The notes under the pieces are model-generated. The model saw only the letters and a program-made list of their open reading frames with translations. It was not told where the DNA came from and did no database searches. From Rotaria sp. Silwood1 (Eukaryota; Rotifera; Eurotatoria; Philodinida; Philodinidae), in NCBI GenBank assembly GCA_905250075.1, contig CAJNOP010000281.1:1-64000 (forward strand): 64,000 bases of DNA, in the 5' to 3' direction. Each line of letters starts with the position of its first letter. The first letter of the stretch is position 1. This document shows, in pieces, positions 12,282 to 22,695 of the stretch. A program made the position numbers and the translations under genes.

Positions 12282-12660
12282 TTTTATAGGACATCTGCTA
12301 CATTTATATAGACTTTTCCATTGTATGATTTACCTAATTGAAATTCGAATATTTAAATGAAAATTTCGGAAACATTTAAAAATCATAGTAGGCAAAAAAT
12401 ATTTATTGCAATTATAAATTATAACTGATCTAATACTTTCGTAAAACTGTCGCACCTTCATTCTAGCTGCTACAATATTTGTAGACTTATTCTTTCATTC
12501 TCACCCCTGTGTCATATATAATCCCTTTTGTTACTCTCACAGCTGCAGTTATAGAAAAACTTTGTGCGAATTAAAATTTATAACTGAAATAGATATTCGA
12601 ACGCAAATTAAGCAACTGATGCGTATAATTAATGAAATTCAGTTATGTTGCGCGCTATGA
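12282..12660. other. Intergenic, nothing recognised
   Basis: AT-rich spacer between palindromes 4 and 5, without open frames or repeats of note. Confidence 0.4.
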
Positions 12661-12672
12661 AATTTCAATAAT

Positions 12673-12903
12673 AAGGGTGTGGGTGTGGGTGTGGGGTGTG
12701 GGTGGGTGTGAGTGTGAGTGTGGTTATGGATGTGAGTATGTGCACTCGTAACTCAATACCCACACCCACACCCACCCCCACCCCACACCCACACCCACAT
12801 CCACCCACACTCACACCCACACCTACCCACCAACACCCACACCCACACCCACCCACATCCCACCCACATCCCACACCCCACACCACCCACATCCGGGTTA
12901 CAT
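12673..12903. repeat. Telomere-like palindrome 5 (largest), left part
   Basis: A G-rich arm of about 70 bp (12,673-12,743, beginning with exact TGTGGG units) leads into a roughly 15-bp spacer (CACTCGTAACTCAAT). A C-rich arm of about 140 bp follows (12,758-12,897), with runs of exact CCCACA units and CCCACC/ACATCC variants. The C-rich tract resumes at 14,558-14,590 after the foldback element. TGTGGG is the telomeric unit reported for bdelloids; the head-to-head order matches a telomere-telomere junction, though other origins are possible. Confidence 0.75.
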
Positions 12904-14557
12904 GAATTTCGGCCCACGAATTTTTTGTCCCGGACTTTCGGCCCGGGCCGAAATTCCGGTGATTTTTCGGTCCGGGCCGAAAGTCCGAAAGGAATTTCGG
13001 ACCAAAACTTAATTTATCTATTTAATTTTGAAAATAATTAGTAAACTTCATGGTGCTCAGCACTATGCACCTCCAATAAAACGTTGTGCTCAGCAGTATG
13101 ACATGGTGCTCAGCAGTATGACATGGTGCTCTGCAGTATGACATGGTGCTCTGCAGTATGATATGGTGCTTGGCAGTACGACATTGTGCTTGACAGTATG
13201 ACATAGTGCCTAGCTAGACAGTCTAGTACCTAACACTATGCACATCGATAAAAAAATTGGCAATTCGGATATTGATCGAAACATAGGTTAAGTATTCTGT
13301 TGTGGGAACTGACGCAATATTTAAGAAATGGATATAGAACTCAGCAATACGAATTTAGATGACATGATAATTATAACATTCGGCTGTATCTGTGTACTTT
13401 TTCGTCTATTCTACTTAGGAGATAAATCACATCTTTTTGATATTGAATGAAATACATGTTTAGATAGTGATCACATTTAGCTGGCATGTGAACGCTCTAT
13501 TCCAAAAAGGGAGGAATAGGGAGGATTGCCATTGAAAATTTTTAGGAGGATCTAGCATGAAAAAGGAGGAAAATAGGAGGATTTCTGCATTCTCGTGGAA
13601 AATGTATTCTATGCAGCATTTTAAATTATCACGATGCTTTTTTATTATCTATACGACATACGATAGATTGTCACCCTTTATTTCCACAACATAAATCCTT
13701 GGTTTTACACAATGTACAAATGAATGAATGATAATTTTGCATCTTGATTCAGTCATCGCTTGACAGAAATATCATCTGAATTTATTTTTTTCAACCATGA
13801 AATATCAAATCGTGTTGCATGAAGAGGTATTTAACGAAAATGTAGTTATCTAATGATAGTTTTCTTGAAATGATTGCATATAGTCCTCTAACAAAAAATG
13901 TATTTTAATTTTCAAAAAAAAGTTTTCCTTTAACTCGAGTTTTCAACAATTTCTCATTGTAATCGTCAGAACATGACCATATAGGAATGTGAAAAAATAA
14001 TATACATATGACTGAATTGCAACTTTTTGCTACGTTTGAATTTTTAATTGTATTTTGTCAATATTTTTCGTTTTGGTGAACCGATTCAGACGAATTTTTA
14101 TATGTTACTGGCCTTTGAGTGTCTCACTACCACGCAAAAATTTAGCTCTCTAGCTCCTACAGTTGCTGAGTTATGATGGTTACACTGTTAAAAACTCGCA
14201 CCTTACATAGAGATATACTGAGAAAATCGAATTTTTTCAATAAACGAGAAGAGTGAAAAAATATAATGAATAGATTATTTTGTACTGCTAAGCACCATAT
14301 CGTCTTGCTGAGTCCTATGTCGTACTGCCAAGCACCATATCATACTGCAGAGCACCATGTCATACTGCTGAGCACAACGGTTTATTGGAGGTGCATAGTG
14401 CTGAGCACCATGAAGTTTACTAATTATTTACAAAATTAATTAGATAAATTAAGTTTTAGTCCGAAATTCCTTTCGGACTTTCGGCCCGGACCGAAAAATC
14501 ACCGGAATTTCGGCCCGGGCCGAAAGTCCGGGACAAAAAATTCGTGGGCCGAAATTC
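12904..14557. mobile_element. Foldback/MITE-type DNA element with ~280-bp inverted ends and 20-bp subterminal repeats
   Basis: The left end GAATTTCGGCCCACGAATTT is matched by the reverse complement at 14,557 and inward for about 280 bp, nearly base for base. The outer 85 bp contain nested copies of CGGCCCGGGCCGAAA-type palindromes and are GC-rich. Inside lie tandem 20-bp units (consensus GTGCTCAGCAGTATGACATG), about eight on the left (13,049-13,210) and about five on the right (14,282-14,412) in inverted orientation. The centre (13,230-14,270) has no open frame of use. The element sits inside the C-rich telomere-like tract; CCGG occurs at both borders and may be the target duplication. The high arm identity suggests recent activity or arm conversion. 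Confidence 0.85.
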
Positions 14558-14590
14558 CGGCCACCCCCCACATCCCACACCCCACACCCT
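14558..14590. repeat. Telomere-like tract, continuation of palindrome 5
   Basis: CCACCCCCCACATCCCACAC-type sequence resumes directly after the foldback element and ends in AT-rich DNA. It shows that the element inserted into a pre-existing C-rich tract. Confidence 0.65.
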
Positions 14591-15590
14591 TTTTATTAGT
14601 TCGAGTAAAAGATGAAAGTCAAACCTTCAAAATTACCGTTTTTCGGAACTTACTCAGGGTGCACGATACACCTATTGAAGATTCGAAAGTCTTTGTATTA
14701 TCTCGAGACATGAAGATACTTGACATGATTCGAACAAATTTCTCGCAACTTACCGTTCTCTAGAACATCACGACACGAAATATGGATTTTGTTACAACAA
14801 AAAACACGCAAAGTATGAAGGCTGAATGCATACGCGAAGGACTTCATAAATGCTGTACTTGGCACTACATTGATTACTAAGTCTTTCATCATCTGTCTTA
14901 TTGTGTGAATAAATTTTAATTAACGTCATATTGGGCTAAGAAGGCATGACAAATTTCTATCTCATGATATTCAAATTGCTGCACATTATTATCCAAGGAG
15001 TGACATAAGCTAAAGAATATTGCTGCAAACGTCTTGATTAATCCTTTGACTACCACGGACGTCTCTATGCGCGCATAAGGAACAGTCAGTTTGTGGTACA
15101 TATGGTTATCTTTACTTCTTTTTTTTCTGATTCGAGAATTTATTATTGTAGTGTGGCTGCAAGTATCCCATGTTGACGGACCATTTGGTACTCATTCATT
15201 GCGATTGACGATCAGATATTTATCGTCTCGAGTTCTTTCAAATGAAAGCAGCCAGACTTCTGAAAGAAGATGTTATAAAATTCGAAGAAACGACGCGACA
15301 CGTACTACCAGTGTATCAAATGCGATGTTGAGTTGTGTATTACTGACTGTTGCAAAGATTTTCATATATCACACAAGATTTAACATTATCTTGTATAAAT
15401 CTGTAAAATTTTCTAAGGAACCTTTTCTCTCTCTTATGTCAGGAGCCGAAGGATTAAACGTCTAATATATCTATTTACTTTTTCTATTACAATCAACTTC
15501 CTACATTTATTTTTCAAAGTTCTGAATTAAATATCCATGAAACTATTCTCATAATCATTTGATTTGAATTTCATGGAAATGAAAATTTTA
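14591..15590. other. Intergenic or decayed gene, function not recognised
   Basis: Minus-strand frames at 15,101-14,916 and 14,892-14,755 could be exons: the second starts after a CAG and ends at a good donor, ACG|GTAAGTTG. The gap between them (about 35 bp) is short for an intron and no domain was recognised. A plus-strand frame at 15,091-15,465 overlaps. None is supported well enough to call a gene. Confidence 0.25.
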
Positions 15591-15812
15591 TTATGTCATT
15601 GAAGCGAAAATTATTTCTGTTAATAGTTGATTTAATAATGAAAAGTTTTTTGTAGCTAATTGATTTGAAACATATAATTCAATATCATCATCCTTGATAT
15701 GTACATTAATAATGATTGTAGAATTTTGTTTATAAGACAATAAAGAAATAGCAGCTTGAACTTTTCTGTTATTGAAATTATAGAAAGTATCTACTGTTGA
15801 TTGTCGTGACAT
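15591..15812 (-). CDS. Small hypothetical protein, 73 aa
   Basis: A complete frame from an ATG at 15,812 (MSRQSTVDTFYNFNNRKVQA start) to TAA at 15,591. Composition and codon use look like coding DNA, with alternating hydrophobic strand/helix pattern. It contains a plausible beta strand (STIIINVHIKDDDIELYV) and a C-terminal helix. It lies about 170 bp downstream of the OST4 stop on the same strand, so it could be a separate small gene or part of the OST4 3' region. I do not recognise a family. Confidence 0.4.
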   Translation of the reverse strand: MSRQSTVDTFYNFNNRKVQAAISLLSYKQNSTIIINVHIKDDDIELYVSNQLATKNFSLLNQLLTEIIFASMT

Positions 15813-15984
15813 ATTTTTATCTAGATCATTCCCAAACTCAAACAGTTACTAAGTGCATTCATTTTTATTCACAAAAAAAAATTATTATTTGTCTAAGAAT
15901 CATTTATTTTTCTTCTCAAAATGAAAACAACAATAAACCACTAAGAAAAAAATTTTTCTGTCCAAATCATGATTATCATTGATA

Positions 15985-16172
15985 TTCTAAAATAGAAAAA
16001 AAAACAAAATAAAAACGAATATATATATTTTTTTTTTACGTAAAATAATAATCTTACAATTTAATTTTGCTTTTATACTTGATGAATTAATATAATGATA
16101 AAGTATAATAAGCATAAACACGAGAACATTAAGTATATTAACAATAACAGCTAATTGTATGTCGGATATCAT
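15985..16172 (-). CDS. OST4: Oligosaccharyltransferase subunit OST4, 38 aa
   Basis: The product starts MISDIQLAVIVNILNVLVFM and continues LIILYHYINSSSIKAKLN, matching the animal OST4 pattern MITDVQLAIF...LYHY along its length. OST4 is a mini-protein of about 37-40 aa with one membrane helix; it stabilises the STT3-containing oligosaccharyltransferase that N-glycosylates proteins in the ER. Exon 1 is 16,172-16,058 and ends AAATTAAATT before a GTAAGATT donor. The acceptor CTATTTTAG sits at 15,987-15,995 and the next exon begins AA. The single T left by exon 1 plus AA makes TAA, so splicing itself creates the stop codon. Unspliced, the frame would run to 61 aa with a lysine-rich tail. Its neighbour at 16,225 is a SNARE, also a secretory-pathway gene, which may be chance. 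Confidence 0.88.
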
Positions 16173-16224
16173 TTTTTTTTTCTTTTTAATCTAAAATAAT
16201 AAATATTTTATTTTCTATTTTTAT

Positions 16225-16986
16225 TTAACGAAGAGAAGAAGATAATTTAAGTGAAATATAAATAATAATTATAAGCAAAAGAAGAGCAATAATCAAAACA
16301 ATAATTAAAATCCATTTTATATGTTTTGTACGTTTTTTTATTTGTACTGTTGTTTTAACATTTTCTGTTGCTTCATATATCATTTTATCTGTATTTGTTA
16401 ATGCTAATTCAATACTATTAACCATTGTACCTTGTTCATGTATAATACAATGTAAATCATGAAATGTTTTATTTAAATCAGTTAAATCTTTTTCAAGATT
16501 ATTAACTAAAATATTACTTTTATGAATATAATCTAATTCATATTTTTTATTATTTAAATTTTCATTTATTAATTTTATTAATTGTTCATTATTAGATTGT
16601 TCAATATCATTTTCATTATATTCATAACCAAATTTAATTTGAGCATATTGTTGAATTTGTTCAAATTTTAATTGATTTTTTTCAAGATTTATTTTTAAAA
16701 AATTTAAACGTTTTTTTCCATAAAATGAATATGAACATTGTTCTAATTTTGTTATAGATGTTGAAAGAAATTTTATTTGTAATATAATATCATTTAATTG
16801 ATTAAAATATAATTTTTGTTTTTCTTGATTATTATTTAATAATAAATTTTCAGATGATTTTTCTATAGTTTGAAGAGATTTTGTTAGATTATTTAAACGT
16901 CGTTCACAACCATTTAAATGTCGTTGAAAATCAGCTTTATTAGTTATTATATTAATAGTCATTTTTGATTTGTCTTTCTTTAACAT
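16225..16986 (-). CDS. Syntaxin-like Qa-SNARE, 253 aa
   Basis: An apparently single-exon gene starting MLKKDKSKMTINIITNKADF. Residues 15-150 are mostly charged helix consistent with an Habc-type regulatory bundle (CERRLNNLTKSLQTIEKS and later heptads). The SNARE motif spans about 158-220, with the zero-layer glutamine in IIHEQGTMVN (Gln185) aligned to the SQGEMID region of syntaxin 1, followed by SIELALTNTDKMIYEATENV. A basic stretch (KKRTKHIK) precedes a C-terminal transmembrane anchor at 224-246 (WILIIVLIIALLLLIIIIYI) with a short luminal tail. Such proteins drive membrane fusion by forming four-helix SNARE bundles. The subtype is uncertain because the N-terminal region is divergent. Its upstream region is duplicated near 23.15-23.29 kb. 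Confidence 0.85.
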   Translation of the reverse strand: MLKKDKSKMTINIITNKADFQRHLNGCERRLNNLTKSLQTIEKSSENLLLNNNQEKQKLYFNQLNDIILQIKFLSTSITKLEQCSYSFYGKKRLNFLKINLEKNQLKFEQIQQYAQIKFGYEYNENDIEQSNNEQLIKLINENLNNKKYELDYIHKSNILVNNLEKDLTDLNKTFHDLHCIIHEQGTMVNSIELALTNTDKMIYEATENVKTTVQIKKRTKHIKWILIIVLIIALLLLIIIIYISLKLSSSLR

Positions 16987-18193
16987 ATGAAAATAATGCC
17001 AATGATGTCGAAGAAAAACAAAACCAACAAACTAACGTGTAGGTATGTATAATGCCGACATTTCATTGTGTTCTCTTCTGTTTTTTTTTGCTCTCATGCA
17101 AACATATAATTCTATGTAATATGTGTGTGTGTGGGCCTAAGTTCTATTTTGTTCTCAGATTCAAGGTAATGAGGAAACGAATCATTTAGATGTTATGAAA
17201 AGAAGAAGAAAAAAAAAAACAAATGATTTTGAAAAATTTTTGAGTGTTTTTACTTTCATTTATCTCAAATAAATAGAAATAAATTTCAAATATGTGGAAT
17301 TGATATTGATTCTTAGTGAATTATTTCGAATAAATATTTCTATTTAAACACAAAAATTTATAGATAAAATTAAGTAGAAAAATAATAATCTATATCAATC
17401 GTAGAAATATTTGAATAAAATTCAAATTAGAGCTGTGCTAACCTACTTTTTATTTATTTGTTAATATCTATAGTTCTAATATAAATAATTCTAACGTCAA
17501 TCGATTCATTGATGTTCGTAATAGTTTAATTTAAACTTTATCTATATACATATCAAAGGTCAGTTAGATGATGTTATTTAAGATGTATAGATTAAACTAT
17601 AGAAAAAAAAGAATGACTAAAGTAACAAACACATAGATTTAACATTAATCGTGTTAATAAGAATTGAAAACTTCATATTTGAAATTGTTCATCTATTTAA
17701 TGTTTCTTTTGTCTCAGAATTTGCAGAAATTTTGATTTAGAACTTATGAGATGTAAAAAAAAATGTTTCAACATAAAACTTGGAACTTTTTCTTACATAG
17801 AATGAAAGATAATATTGTTTTCTACAAATTGATATATGTATCTAAAGTTTCAGGATAATCTTTCAAGAATGAATTTATTGTTAACTAATGACTTGAAACA
17901 AACTACTTGTGAATTATTCTTTTTATAGATGACCTAAATAGATTAGTTTTAGTGCTTTAAAAAATGCGTTTGGTACAGTTTCAAATATGTCTCAAGCGAA
18001 CACAAAATTCTGATTCTAACCTAATACTATCAAATTTTTGCACGTTTTTTTTTTCAAGAGACTGAAAAATAAATAAATATTTTGTTATTACATTTGTCAT
18101 AATGACAAAAAAAAACTTAAATCTGATTTTAGATTTAATATTTATTAAAAAATGAGAATAGATTTTTATTCATTGAAATAGATTTTACTTTTA
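16987..18193. other. Intergenic spacer; its first ~130 bp is duplicated at 23.15-23.29 kb
   Basis: No gene seen. The stretch around 17,000-17,100 (motif TGTAGGTATGTATAATGCC, a poly-T and a TTTTTGCT tract) has a diverged copy at about 23,160-23,290 (TGTATAGGTAGCTATAATGTC), marking the left edge of a segmental duplication. Confidence 0.5.
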
Positions 18194-18643
18194 CTAATCA
18201 AAGAAATCATTTAAATCTAATGTACTATTTGTACTTTGTTGAGTATTTGTTATTGTTTCATTATTATTATCTGTTGCTGTTGTTGTTGTATTAAGTAATG
18301 TTTGATTCAATAATTCACTCGTAAGTGTTTTTGATAATGTATGATTATCTTTATTTACATGAGCACAATCAGAAACAATTGAACGAATCTTAAAAATATA
18401 TTCTATAGAAATACAAAAATTTTATAAATAATTTACCATAGTTTCAAATGATAATGTAAGTAATTTAACAAGACGTTCATCATTATATGAAATACCTAAT
18501 CGTTTCAAATGATATTGAATAAGAGATATACGAAACGATGGTTCATATTTTGACATTTGATTACATAATTGTTCAATATCTTCAATAGTAACTTGATCAT
18601 CTTCATCATTTGTAGATGTATTTGATGCTTGAGAAGAAGCCAT
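18194..18643 (-). CDS. TAF10-like histone-fold protein, copy 1, 133 aa
   Basis: Two exons: 18,643-18,437 and 18,388-18,194, joined across a 49-bp intron (ATG|GTAAAT ... TTTTTAAG|ATT), phase 0. The product starts MASSQASNTSTNDEDDQVTI. Residues 17-88 read IEDIEQLCNQMSKYEPSFRI, then a helix YHLKRLGISYNDERLVKLL, then LSFETMIRSIVSDCAHVNK. This follows the TAF10 histone-fold plan (Y-x-P, x-D-x-R-x-x-(K/R)-L, then (F/M)-I-x-(D/S)-I). TAF10 is a shared TFIID and SAGA subunit. The family's closing helix (TMEDLTPALSEYG type) is not evident; the C-terminus is instead a Thr/Asn-rich tail ending LDLNDFFD. The assignment rests on pattern only and another small histone-fold factor remains possible. A near-identical copy lies at 24,225-24,671. 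Confidence 0.6.
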
Positions 18644-20981
18644 TTATTTTTAACAGATGAAACTAATTCCAAAAACAAAAAAAAAACAATGGTAATTAAT
18701 CTGTTGCTTATTGGCTATTTTAATTATCCAATGATATATAGAAATTGATAGAATGTCGCTTGTATACAAGAACAATACTTATTTGATTTGAACTGTACTT
18801 GAATTCAATATTTCTAATGGCATATGTACTAAGTAATACTTGTACTTTAATTTGTTTTTCTTTTTTACAAATAAACTTGCCCTTGTACGTAAGTACAAAA
18901 AAAATACTTTTGTATCTGTACTTACGTAAGAAAAACATATTTGATATAGTCATGTATTTTTATGATTTAAATTTCTTTAAAATTATGATGAATATCTATA
19001 AATGATGATATTCATTCGACTGATTGTTATAAATAAATATAGTTCTCGAAGATACTAAGAAATTTACATGAATTTAAATTCATGCTTGAAGAATTTACGA
19101 TCGAGTATTATTTCTTCATTGTATTTTCAAATTATTGATAGAATTTTAATATGAAATATTGATGAAAGAATTCACTAACAACAATATCGAACTTAAAATA
19201 AATGCAATTGATCAAATCTTAGATTATTATAAATAACTAGAAGCTCGACATTTATTTTAATTTTTGTTAAATACTTATCATTATTTAGTAAATACTTAGA
19301 ATACTTAATCGAATAAATTTTAATATTTTGAAATGTTTTTCATTGAAGACAATAGTGAAGTATTCAGAAGGCTCTTCAAATACGTAATAAGACATGATTT
19401 TGTATTATTCACTTAAGTATAAATTCATTCGAGTTCTATCAAACAAAATATATTTTGTTTTACAATTTACTAGATCAATAAAAATATTGTTTTCAAGATG
19501 ATTAGATGAGTTTTTAAGTGGTTATAAAAATTTTCAAATTAGTCTTAATGTAAGTTTTCATTTTTTAGTCTTTTTCAAGTCAAAAATTACTGTTACAGTT
19601 AAAATTTGTTTTTATTATTTGCAAAAAAATAAAAACAATTCTTAATTTCAAATTTATCATTTTGTGAAATGTATTAAGAATGAAATGAAAATTTCGTATT
19701 CAAATGTGCGGAATAAAAAAAATTCTATGACTCATCGATCTTTAGATCATCATGATACAAATTATCAATGATGAGTTACCTGTTGAGAAAAAAAAAACAA
19801 TCGACCATTGTCTAATGCTTTGTACCATAAATAGTAACTGTGACTCATTGTATGATTGTGTAATATTTTATATTGTGTTATCCTTCTCTTGTCCAATATC
19901 TCTTTGATTGCATCAGTAAAAACAAAAAACAAAATTGCGTCTTTTTTTTCACTTATTTTCTTCTTATACAGGTGATATTAAGACCATGAGAGTATCCCTG
20001 GAGAATGTTGTGTAAATATCACGATGACGAATGTAAAAAATCTTCCTAGTTGTATTGAATAATAACATACGATTGTCGATGATTGGATGAATGAACACGT
20101 CGTTTTTTCCCGCTTTTGTATTTCCCTTGTTTATATATTTTGCTTGACAAAGACAAAAATCGAATTTTACTTTCCTTTTTTCCCCCCCCCCCCCCCCCCC
20201 CCCAATTGTATATTTGACTTGTATAAACAGATTGTACAAAACACACATTGTTTTGGATTTTTCATTAGAAAGTAATGATTAAACTATTTGACTATGAAAA
20301 TTAAAATTTCAATGATTGGGATTATTGATTTTTTTGAATAATGGGTTTTCTATTGAGCGTGAGAGAGACAACATACGTATACTTTATAATAATAGAAATA
20401 TCAAGATATAAATGTAATCTTTAATAATGATATATTTTCCATCAAGATGTATGATGTTCGAAACTGAAAAATCTTACGATCATTTTTTTCTTTGATCTTT
20501 ATATGTATAATTATATTCAAATTCAATAAGTTTTGTATTATGTAGATTGAATTCATCATATAGCTATACATTAAAATAAATCGGAAATCTTTTCCTAATA
20601 TATTTATTTATTTTTTTAAATAAAAAACTAATATAATTCAAAATTTTTTTTACTATTACGCAATTAATACCATTGAAATTAATGTATTGATGAGGATAAA
20701 ATAAGTGTTTAATGTAGGTGATCACTACCAGTTTGTTATGGATCAATGCACTATTGTCCATGAACAACAATATGTGAGAAGGTAATTCAAAAAAGAAATG
20801 ACACCATAGATTAAGCATATTAACATTATACTAACGTTCTGTCAAATTCGCACGCAAAATATACAACAAATCAAAAAACAAACAACCACAATGTTTAACT
20901 GGAGACAATGATTGAATAAGATAGTTACCGATGTATATTTTTTTTTCTTACCGCTCTCTCTCTCTCGCTCTTTGTATGTCT
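18644..20981. other. Intergenic spacer, contains a 22-base poly-C run
   Basis: No gene seen. The first 200 bp are duplicated at 24,672-24,870 (shared GATAGAATGTCGCTTGT). Around 19,730-19,860 is a block with a diverged copy at 27,330-27,450 and 35,620-35,740 (shared CTTTAGATCAT...). An uninterrupted run of about 22 C lies at about 20,182-20,203, preceded by poly-T. Confidence 0.45.
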
Positions 20982-21332
20982 GTTAAGCCCTTGTTGTCAA
21001 TGAATAATCACCATCGAGAAAATGAAAGACATAAATATATAAATATATATATATATATATAAGCAAAAAGATAAAGCCTTAATCTTAAAAAACAATAGAA
21101 GAAGCATAGAATTGAAAGAAAAAGGGAGCATGGTGTATTCATTTTTTACTAGAGAAATGGACAAAATTGATAAAAGATAATACGAAAGAAAATAAAAATG
21201 CAATTGACTTGCATGACTGCTTCTAGCCAAACGGATACATATATAAACTAGTGTGGTTTGGTGGCTTTCGTTGCACCAATCAGTTGGATATCAACACAAT
21301 ATTATCTATACCAGTAGAAAAATTACAATAAA
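20982..21332 (+). promoter_or_regulatory. Promoter of EF-hand/Pro-rich family gene 1
   Basis: A module shared with the two other plus-strand family genes. It has a distal block (TTGTCAATGAATAATC near 20,994), a proximal box GACTTGCATGACTGCTTCTA at 21,206-21,225 followed by GCCAA, and a TATA box TATATAAA at 21,240-21,247. Then come a TGGTGGCTTTCGTT initiator-like stretch and a leader containing TATCAACAC and CAGTAGAAA before the ATG at 21,333. TATA to ATG is 93 bp, against 97 and 93 in the paralogues. Confidence 0.65.
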
Positions 21333-22695
21333 ATGGCTGCTGCTGATGTTTTATTTACTCAACCTGGTGTAAATTATGATGATCAACTTTTTTTAAATGA
21401 ATATCAAAACATTCTCGATACTGGTAATACTTCATATGGTGCAACACATTATGGTGTTACTGGTGGTTTAAGGAGAGTAGGAGCTGTAGGTGATTATGGT
21501 TTTCCATTAATAACAGATGCTGTTTACGGAGGTGATTGTTTGTATAATGGAGCTGAATTTGGAAGTGCTGACTATGATGTATCATCATGGTATGGTTTAT
21601 CAGCTGCTGATTTAGCTGCATCACAAACGGCCGGTTTTCAACAGTATATAACAGATACTCAAGGTCTCTACAGCAATCTTCGGCCACGAATTATTCGTCG
21701 TCGAGTACCAGGTGGTGGTGTAACTTACCAACAAAATGCCGGAGTTCAATACCTTCAACCATCAACTAGTCTACGACCACGTGTAAGTTTTCTTTTTTGT
21801 TCGTCTATTATCTTACAATGTTATTTATATTATAGTCACTTATCATCAGAGATATGCGGTCACGTCAACCACCACCACCACTTCCACTTCGTATTCGTCA
21901 ACAAGTTCGACCACTTCCTCCAGCACCCCCACTTATCTTAAATGAAAGACCATTAGCTCCACCAGCTCTTGTTCCTTCTCAAACTTGTAAAGAAGACTAA
22001 AATAAAAAAAAAACTTTTTCAATTTCTTATATTTATATTGATTGTTCTATGTAGTGGTCCGACGATTCAATACTCTTCCTGTTCCACCTCGACCAGTAGT
22101 TGTCGAAAGTTTACCACCACTTCCACCTAGACCTCGTACGTTTCTATTCTTTATTTTTAAATTTTTTTCTTAATCAATTAATTATAATTAGGACCTGTTA
22201 TTCTTCAACGATGGCTTCCATACAGAGTACAAGCTAAACGAGGAACAATTGTTCAACGTGCACCAACAGTTATACCATATCCAATACCACGCAATATTGT
22301 CGTTCAATATGAGCCCACTTCAACGCGTGTTTTGAGAAATGTTCAATGTGTTGGTGTTATTCAAGCAGATCCTCAAGATTATATTCGACGTTACGGTGCA
22401 TCACTATTGGATTCAAATACACTGGAACGAATAGCACGAGCTGCTGGTGTTATGGAAAATATTGTATGTTTATTTTTTAATGCTACAATATTTATATAAG
22501 CAAAAAAAGTAAATTTTCTTATCTATTTAGTCGCCACCTATTTTAGGCAGTTCAATAGCTGCTAACTCATTTCAATTTGGTTCGTCTACTGGTACTCTTG
22601 GTTATGATGCTGGAGTAGTTGATTTTAATGGTACTGACTTAGAAGCTACTTTCGACGGTAATTCATTAGATGTTTTATCTCAAGATAATTTCTGA
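21333..22695 (+). CDS. EF-hand/Pro-rich family protein 1, 372 aa
   Basis: Five exons: 21,333-21,782, 21,836-21,986, 22,055-22,135, 22,192-22,463 and 22,531-22,695, all with GT/AG borders and a continuous frame. Exons 2-4 have exactly the lengths (151, 81, 272) and phases of the three paralogues. The N-terminal region corresponds to the family EF-hand, but the loop reads GVNYDDQLFLNEY, with Gly where the first calcium ligand Asp should be, so calcium binding is doubtful. Next comes a Gly/Tyr-rich stretch, then the motif QGLYSNLRPRIIRRRVPGGG, a proline-rich part (RQPPPPLPLRIRQQ), and the conserved C-terminal block (TIVQRAP, PYPIPRNIVVQYEP, then RRYGASLLDSNTL and ARAAGVMENI). The tail is short and has no second EF-hand. 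I do not recognise the family outside this window. It is the most diverged of the three plus-strand copies. Confidence 0.85.

Noticed and set aside
12665-12905. Open frames of 69-75 aa over the CCCACA/TGTGGG tract
   Set aside because: They translate only the simple repeat (Pro-Thr or Gly-Val-Cys runs) and occur on both strands.
15091-15465. 124-aa plus-strand frame with a hydrophobic start
   Set aside because: It lies opposite other possible minus-strand exons, has no domain, and its hydrophobic start is a translated poly-T tract.
20182-20203. 22-base poly-C run as a possible element end
   Set aside because: No matching inverted partner or target duplication was found nearby; treated as a simple homopolymer.
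21457-21687. Minus-strand frame inside family gene 1
   Set aside because: Shadow of the coding exon; His/Gln/Asn-rich composition comes from the reverse of Gly/Asp/Tyr codons.
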